Positions 61,952 to 64,000 of a stretch of DNA of 64,000 nucleotides are shown piece by piece. The translations under genes were made by a program, and so were the position numbers. The stretch covers positions 3,250,001-3,314,000 of the forward strand of contig NZ_CP058990.1 of the NCBI RefSeq assembly GCF_019021925.1, in the 5' to 3' direction. The notes below the pieces were generated by a model. The model searched no databases, was not told where the DNA came from, and saw nothing but the letters and a program-made list of their open reading frames with translations. Source of the DNA: Cellulophaga sp. HaHaR_3_176. GTDB lineage: Bacteria; Bacteroidota; Bacteroidia; Flavobacteriales; Flavobacteriaceae. Every line of letters starts with the position of its first letter. The stretch's first letter is position 1.

Positions 61952-62059
61952 TTATAGCATAAATAACTTTTTTGCTAAAATAAGAACTCCACTTAAAAAA
62001 TTGTTTCTGTAAACTTGAATTTCTTCGCTTGAAGAGTTGTGGTTCATTTGAGCTTCCAT
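61952..62059 (-). CDS. Possible very small protein (35 aa)
   Basis: The minus-strand frame reads MEAQMNHNSSSEEIQVYRNN, then FLSGVLILAKKLFML, an amphipathic polar first half and a hydrophobic second half. A strong terminator lies just downstream and no other gene competes for the 700-base interval, so a small transcript is likely. A weak -7-like TTAATTTG lies about 70 bases upstream. Whether the frame is translated cannot be decided from the sequence; it could also be a short regulatory RNA. Confidence 0.4.
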   Translation of the reverse strand: MEAQMNHNSSSEEIQVYRNNFLSGVLILAKKLFML

Positions 62060-62185
62060 AGTTGAATAGATTAATTAGGTTTTGTTGGGGTATTTTAATT
62101 TTTAATAAATTTAATAAAAAAGAAAAGACAAATTAAATTATTGTTGTGAAATTGGTGGTTTATGTTGAGAATTGCAGAATATTTG

Positions 62186-62839
62186 TTATTCCTTCATTTC
62201 AGGAACCTCTCCATTTATTATTAATTTACCTTCTGTAGCTTTTTTAATTTCATCAATGCTAACACCTGGTGCGCGCTCTAATAAAAGAAAACCATCATTA
62301 GTAACTTCTAAAACGGCGAGGTTCGTAACTATTTTCTTTACACAATTAACACCAGTTAAAGGCAAGCTACATTTTTTTAATAATTTAGATTCTCCCGCTC
62401 TGTTAGTATGCATCATGGCTACAATTATATTTTCGGCTGAAGCAACAAGGTCCATTGCACCTCCCATACCTTTTACCATCTTACCTGGTATTTTCCAATT
62501 TGCAATATCTCCGCTATCAGATACCTCCATGGCACCTAGGATGGTTAAATCGACATGTTGACCTCTAATCATTCCGAAACTAGTTGCAGAGTCGAAGAAG
62601 GAAGCGCCTGGTAAGGTTGTTATCGTCTGTTTTCCTGCATTTATAACGTCAGCGTCTTCATCTCCTTCAAAAGGGAAGGGCCCCATGCCTAAAACGCCGT
62701 TTTCGCTTTGGAACTCTACATTAATATCTTCTTGAACATAATTTGCAACAAGTGTTGGTATGCCAATACCTAGGTTTACATAATAACCGTCTTTTACTTC
62801 TCTTGCAATTCTTTTCGCGATTCCTATTTTATCTAACAT
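62186..62839 (-). CDS. scoB: 3-oxoacid CoA-transferase subunit B
   Basis: Subunit B of the succinyl-CoA:3-oxoacid CoA-transferase carries the catalytic Glu, seen as Glu46 in FQSENGVLGMGPFPFEG; the thioester intermediate forms there. The N-terminus IAKRIAREVKDGYYVNLGIG and MIRGQHVDLTILGAMEVSDS fit the family, and the 217-residue length is normal. The enzyme transfers CoA between succinate and acetoacetate for ketone-body-type metabolism. The subunit A gene lies upstream, separated from it by a small zinc-ribbon membrane protein gene. Confidence 0.93.
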   Translation of the reverse strand: MLDKIGIAKRIAREVKDGYYVNLGIGIPTLVANYVQEDINVEFQSENGVLGMGPFPFEGDEDADVINAGKQTITTLPGASFFDSATSFGMIRGQHVDLTILGAMEVSDSGDIANWKIPGKMVKGMGGAMDLVASAENIIVAMMHTNRAGESKLLKKCSLPLTGVNCVKKIVTNLAVLEVTNDGFLLLERAPGVSIDEIKKATEGKLIINGEVPEMKE

Positions 62840-62841
62840 AA

Positions 62842-63180
62842 TTATTTTCGTCTTATCGTATATTTATTAAAGCCATTAACCGCATTACTTTCTTGTAACC
62901 ACATGAGTATTGGTATAGCAAATGAAACCATTCCAATCGCGCCATATAGGCCTAGTAATATTAAAGTTGAAAATATGCCTAAGGCAATACCTAAAATAAT
63001 TAGCCTCATATCAATAACGGCTTCAATATTGTTAATATGTTTTTTTTCGACTCTACTACATTTTGTACAGTTTACTCTAACTTCATCACCTTCTTTCATT
63101 TGTAGATCACCTCTTGTAGTTTCACTAGACTTGTAATAATTCAATTTTTTACAAGAAGAACAAGTGTATCGCAGTCTCAT
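62842..63180 (-). CDS. Zinc-ribbon membrane protein between scoA and scoB
   Basis: The 112-residue protein has two CxxC pairs (YTCSSCKKLNYY and VNCTKCSRVEKK) forming a zinc ribbon, then two hydrophobic segments (LIILGIALGIFSTLILLGLY and MVSFAIPILMWLQ). It overlaps the stop codon of scoA by one base (TAATG) and ends two bases before scoB, so it is translationally coupled to both. Its function is unknown; it is not a known part of the CoA-transferase. Confidence 0.75.
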   Translation of the reverse strand: MRLRYTCSSCKKLNYYKSSETTRGDLQMKEGDEVRVNCTKCSRVEKKHINNIEAVIDMRLIILGIALGIFSTLILLGLYGAIGMVSFAIPILMWLQESNAVNGFNKYTIRRK

Positions 63181-63881
63181 TACTTTTTGGGTCTAACTGT
63201 TTTCTGTTCTATTCTTTTCTCATAATCAGATCCTTGAAAAATTCGTTGTACAAATATCCCTGGAACATGAATTTCGTTTGGATTTAATTCTCCAGCAGGT
63301 ACTAATTCCTCTACTTCTGCAATGGTTATTTTTGCTGCACCACACATTACCGGATTGAAATTACGAGCAGTACCTTTAAATATTAAATTACCAGCTTCAT
63401 CACCTTTCCAAGCTTTTACAAATGCAAAATCAGCTTTATAAGCTTCCTCTAGCACATACATTTTGCCATTAAACTCTCTTGTCTCTTTTCCTTCTGCAAC
63501 TTCGGTACCATAACCAGCTGGGGTATAAAATGCAGGAAAGCCAGATTGTGCGGCTCTACATTTTTCAGCAAGTGTACCTTGAGGTGTTAATTCTACATCT
63601 AATTCACCACTTAACATTTGTCTTTCAAATTCATCATTTTCTCCAACATAAGAAGAAATCATTTTTTTAATTTGATGCTTGTGTAACAACAATCCTAAGC
63701 CAAAATCATCTACTCCAGCATTGTTTGATATGCAGGTAAGGTCTTTTACACCTAATTGCACTAAATGTGTAATTGCATTTTCAGGAATTCCGCACAATCC
63801 AAAACCACCCAACATGAGAGTCATTTTGTCTTCTACACCTTTTAACGCTTCTTGAACGTTTGAAACGGTTTTACGAATCAT
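63180..63881 (-). CDS. scoA: 3-oxoacid CoA-transferase subunit A
   Basis: Subunit A of the CoA-transferase. The family's first motif is seen as [20 protein letters not shown], and later ones as [40 protein letters not shown] and [20 protein letters not shown]. The 233-residue length is normal. It is the first gene of a three-gene minus-strand operon with the zinc-ribbon gene and scoB. Its start ATG is at 63879-63881. Confidence 0.93.
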   Translation of the reverse strand: MIRKTVSNVQEALKGVEDKMTLMLGGFGLCGIPENAITHLVQLGVKDLTCISNNAGVDDFGLGLLLHKHQIKKMISSYVGENDEFERQMLSGELDVELTPQGTLAEKCRAAQSGFPAFYTPAGYGTEVAEGKETREFNGKMYVLEEAYKADFAFVKAWKGDEAGNLIFKGTARNFNPVMCGAAKITIAEVEELVPAGELNPNEIHVPGIFVQRIFQGSDYEKRIEQKTVRPKK

Positions 63882-63935
63882 TATTGATGTTTTTATAGTT
63901 AAATTAAGTTGCTCTAATTTACTTTTTTAAAATGA

Positions 63936-63969
63936 AAAAGCCCTCTCTTTTGATAAAGAAAGGGCTTTT
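63936..63969. terminator. Terminator-like hairpin near the right edge
   Basis: AAAAGCCCT pairs with AGGGCTTTT, with an inner CTTT/AAAG stem. It lies upstream of scoA and probably ends a gene beyond the window. Confidence 0.65.
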
Positions 63970-64000
63970 AAAATATGTTTTAATGCTATTTTAGAAATCT

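Overview
The window looks like a chromosomal piece of a marine Bacteroidetes bacterium, most likely a member of the Flavobacteriaceae. The evidence is: strongly AT-rich DNA; promoters of the Bacteroidetes TAnnTTTG type; type IX secretion (T9SS) substrates with gliding-motility-type sorting domains paired with PorP/SprF proteins; the DUF4175-ybeY-mnmG gene order; and the end of a PL7 alginate lyase at the left edge, which suggests life on algal material. No phage, insertion sequence or CRISPR array was seen.

Left part (1-16.6 kb): the C-terminal part of an alginate lyase, several small proteins of unknown role, a decayed lipoprotein gene (about 2669-3255), and a likely operon of a DUF2254 membrane protein, a YetF-like protein and a Crp/Fnr regulator that faces a RidA-family gene. 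Then come a calcium-loop lipoprotein, an NlpC/P60 cell-wall hydrolase, an ElaA-type acetyltransferase, rpiB, an AT-rich 0.6 kb spacer, rnr, a GIN-domain protein, a LysE exporter, a second Crp/Fnr regulator with a ketopantoate-reductase-like gene, and two tandem tRNA-Cys genes, one with a degenerate anticodon arm.

Middle (16.6-37.5 kb, minus strand): folB, then two T9SS surface loci. The first has a PorP/SprF protein and a 4829-residue SprB-like adhesin of about forty repeated modules. The second has a 752-residue Ig-like surface protein and a PorP/SprF-like barrel fused to a coiled coil and two SPOR-like repeats. These proteins are presumably exported by a T9SS encoded elsewhere and displayed for adhesion or gliding.

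Right part (37.7-64 kb): core genes glnS, an SPFH protein, gltX, a DUF4175 protein, ybeY, mnmG, a SAM methyltransferase, yiaA-like, ompH/skp-like, doxX-like, holB, pgk, a LysM lytic transglycosylase, a DUF4837 lipoprotein and the two subunits of a 3-oxoacid CoA-transferase. Two perfect parS sites flank mnmG, so this region is probably in the origin-proximal, ParB-bound part of the chromosome. A third Crp/Fnr regulator precedes a pirin gene. The three Crp/Fnr-target pairs share a related operator at almost the same distance from the -7 box. Two very short genes (56 and 35 codons) lie between the DUF4837 gene and the CoA-transferase operon.
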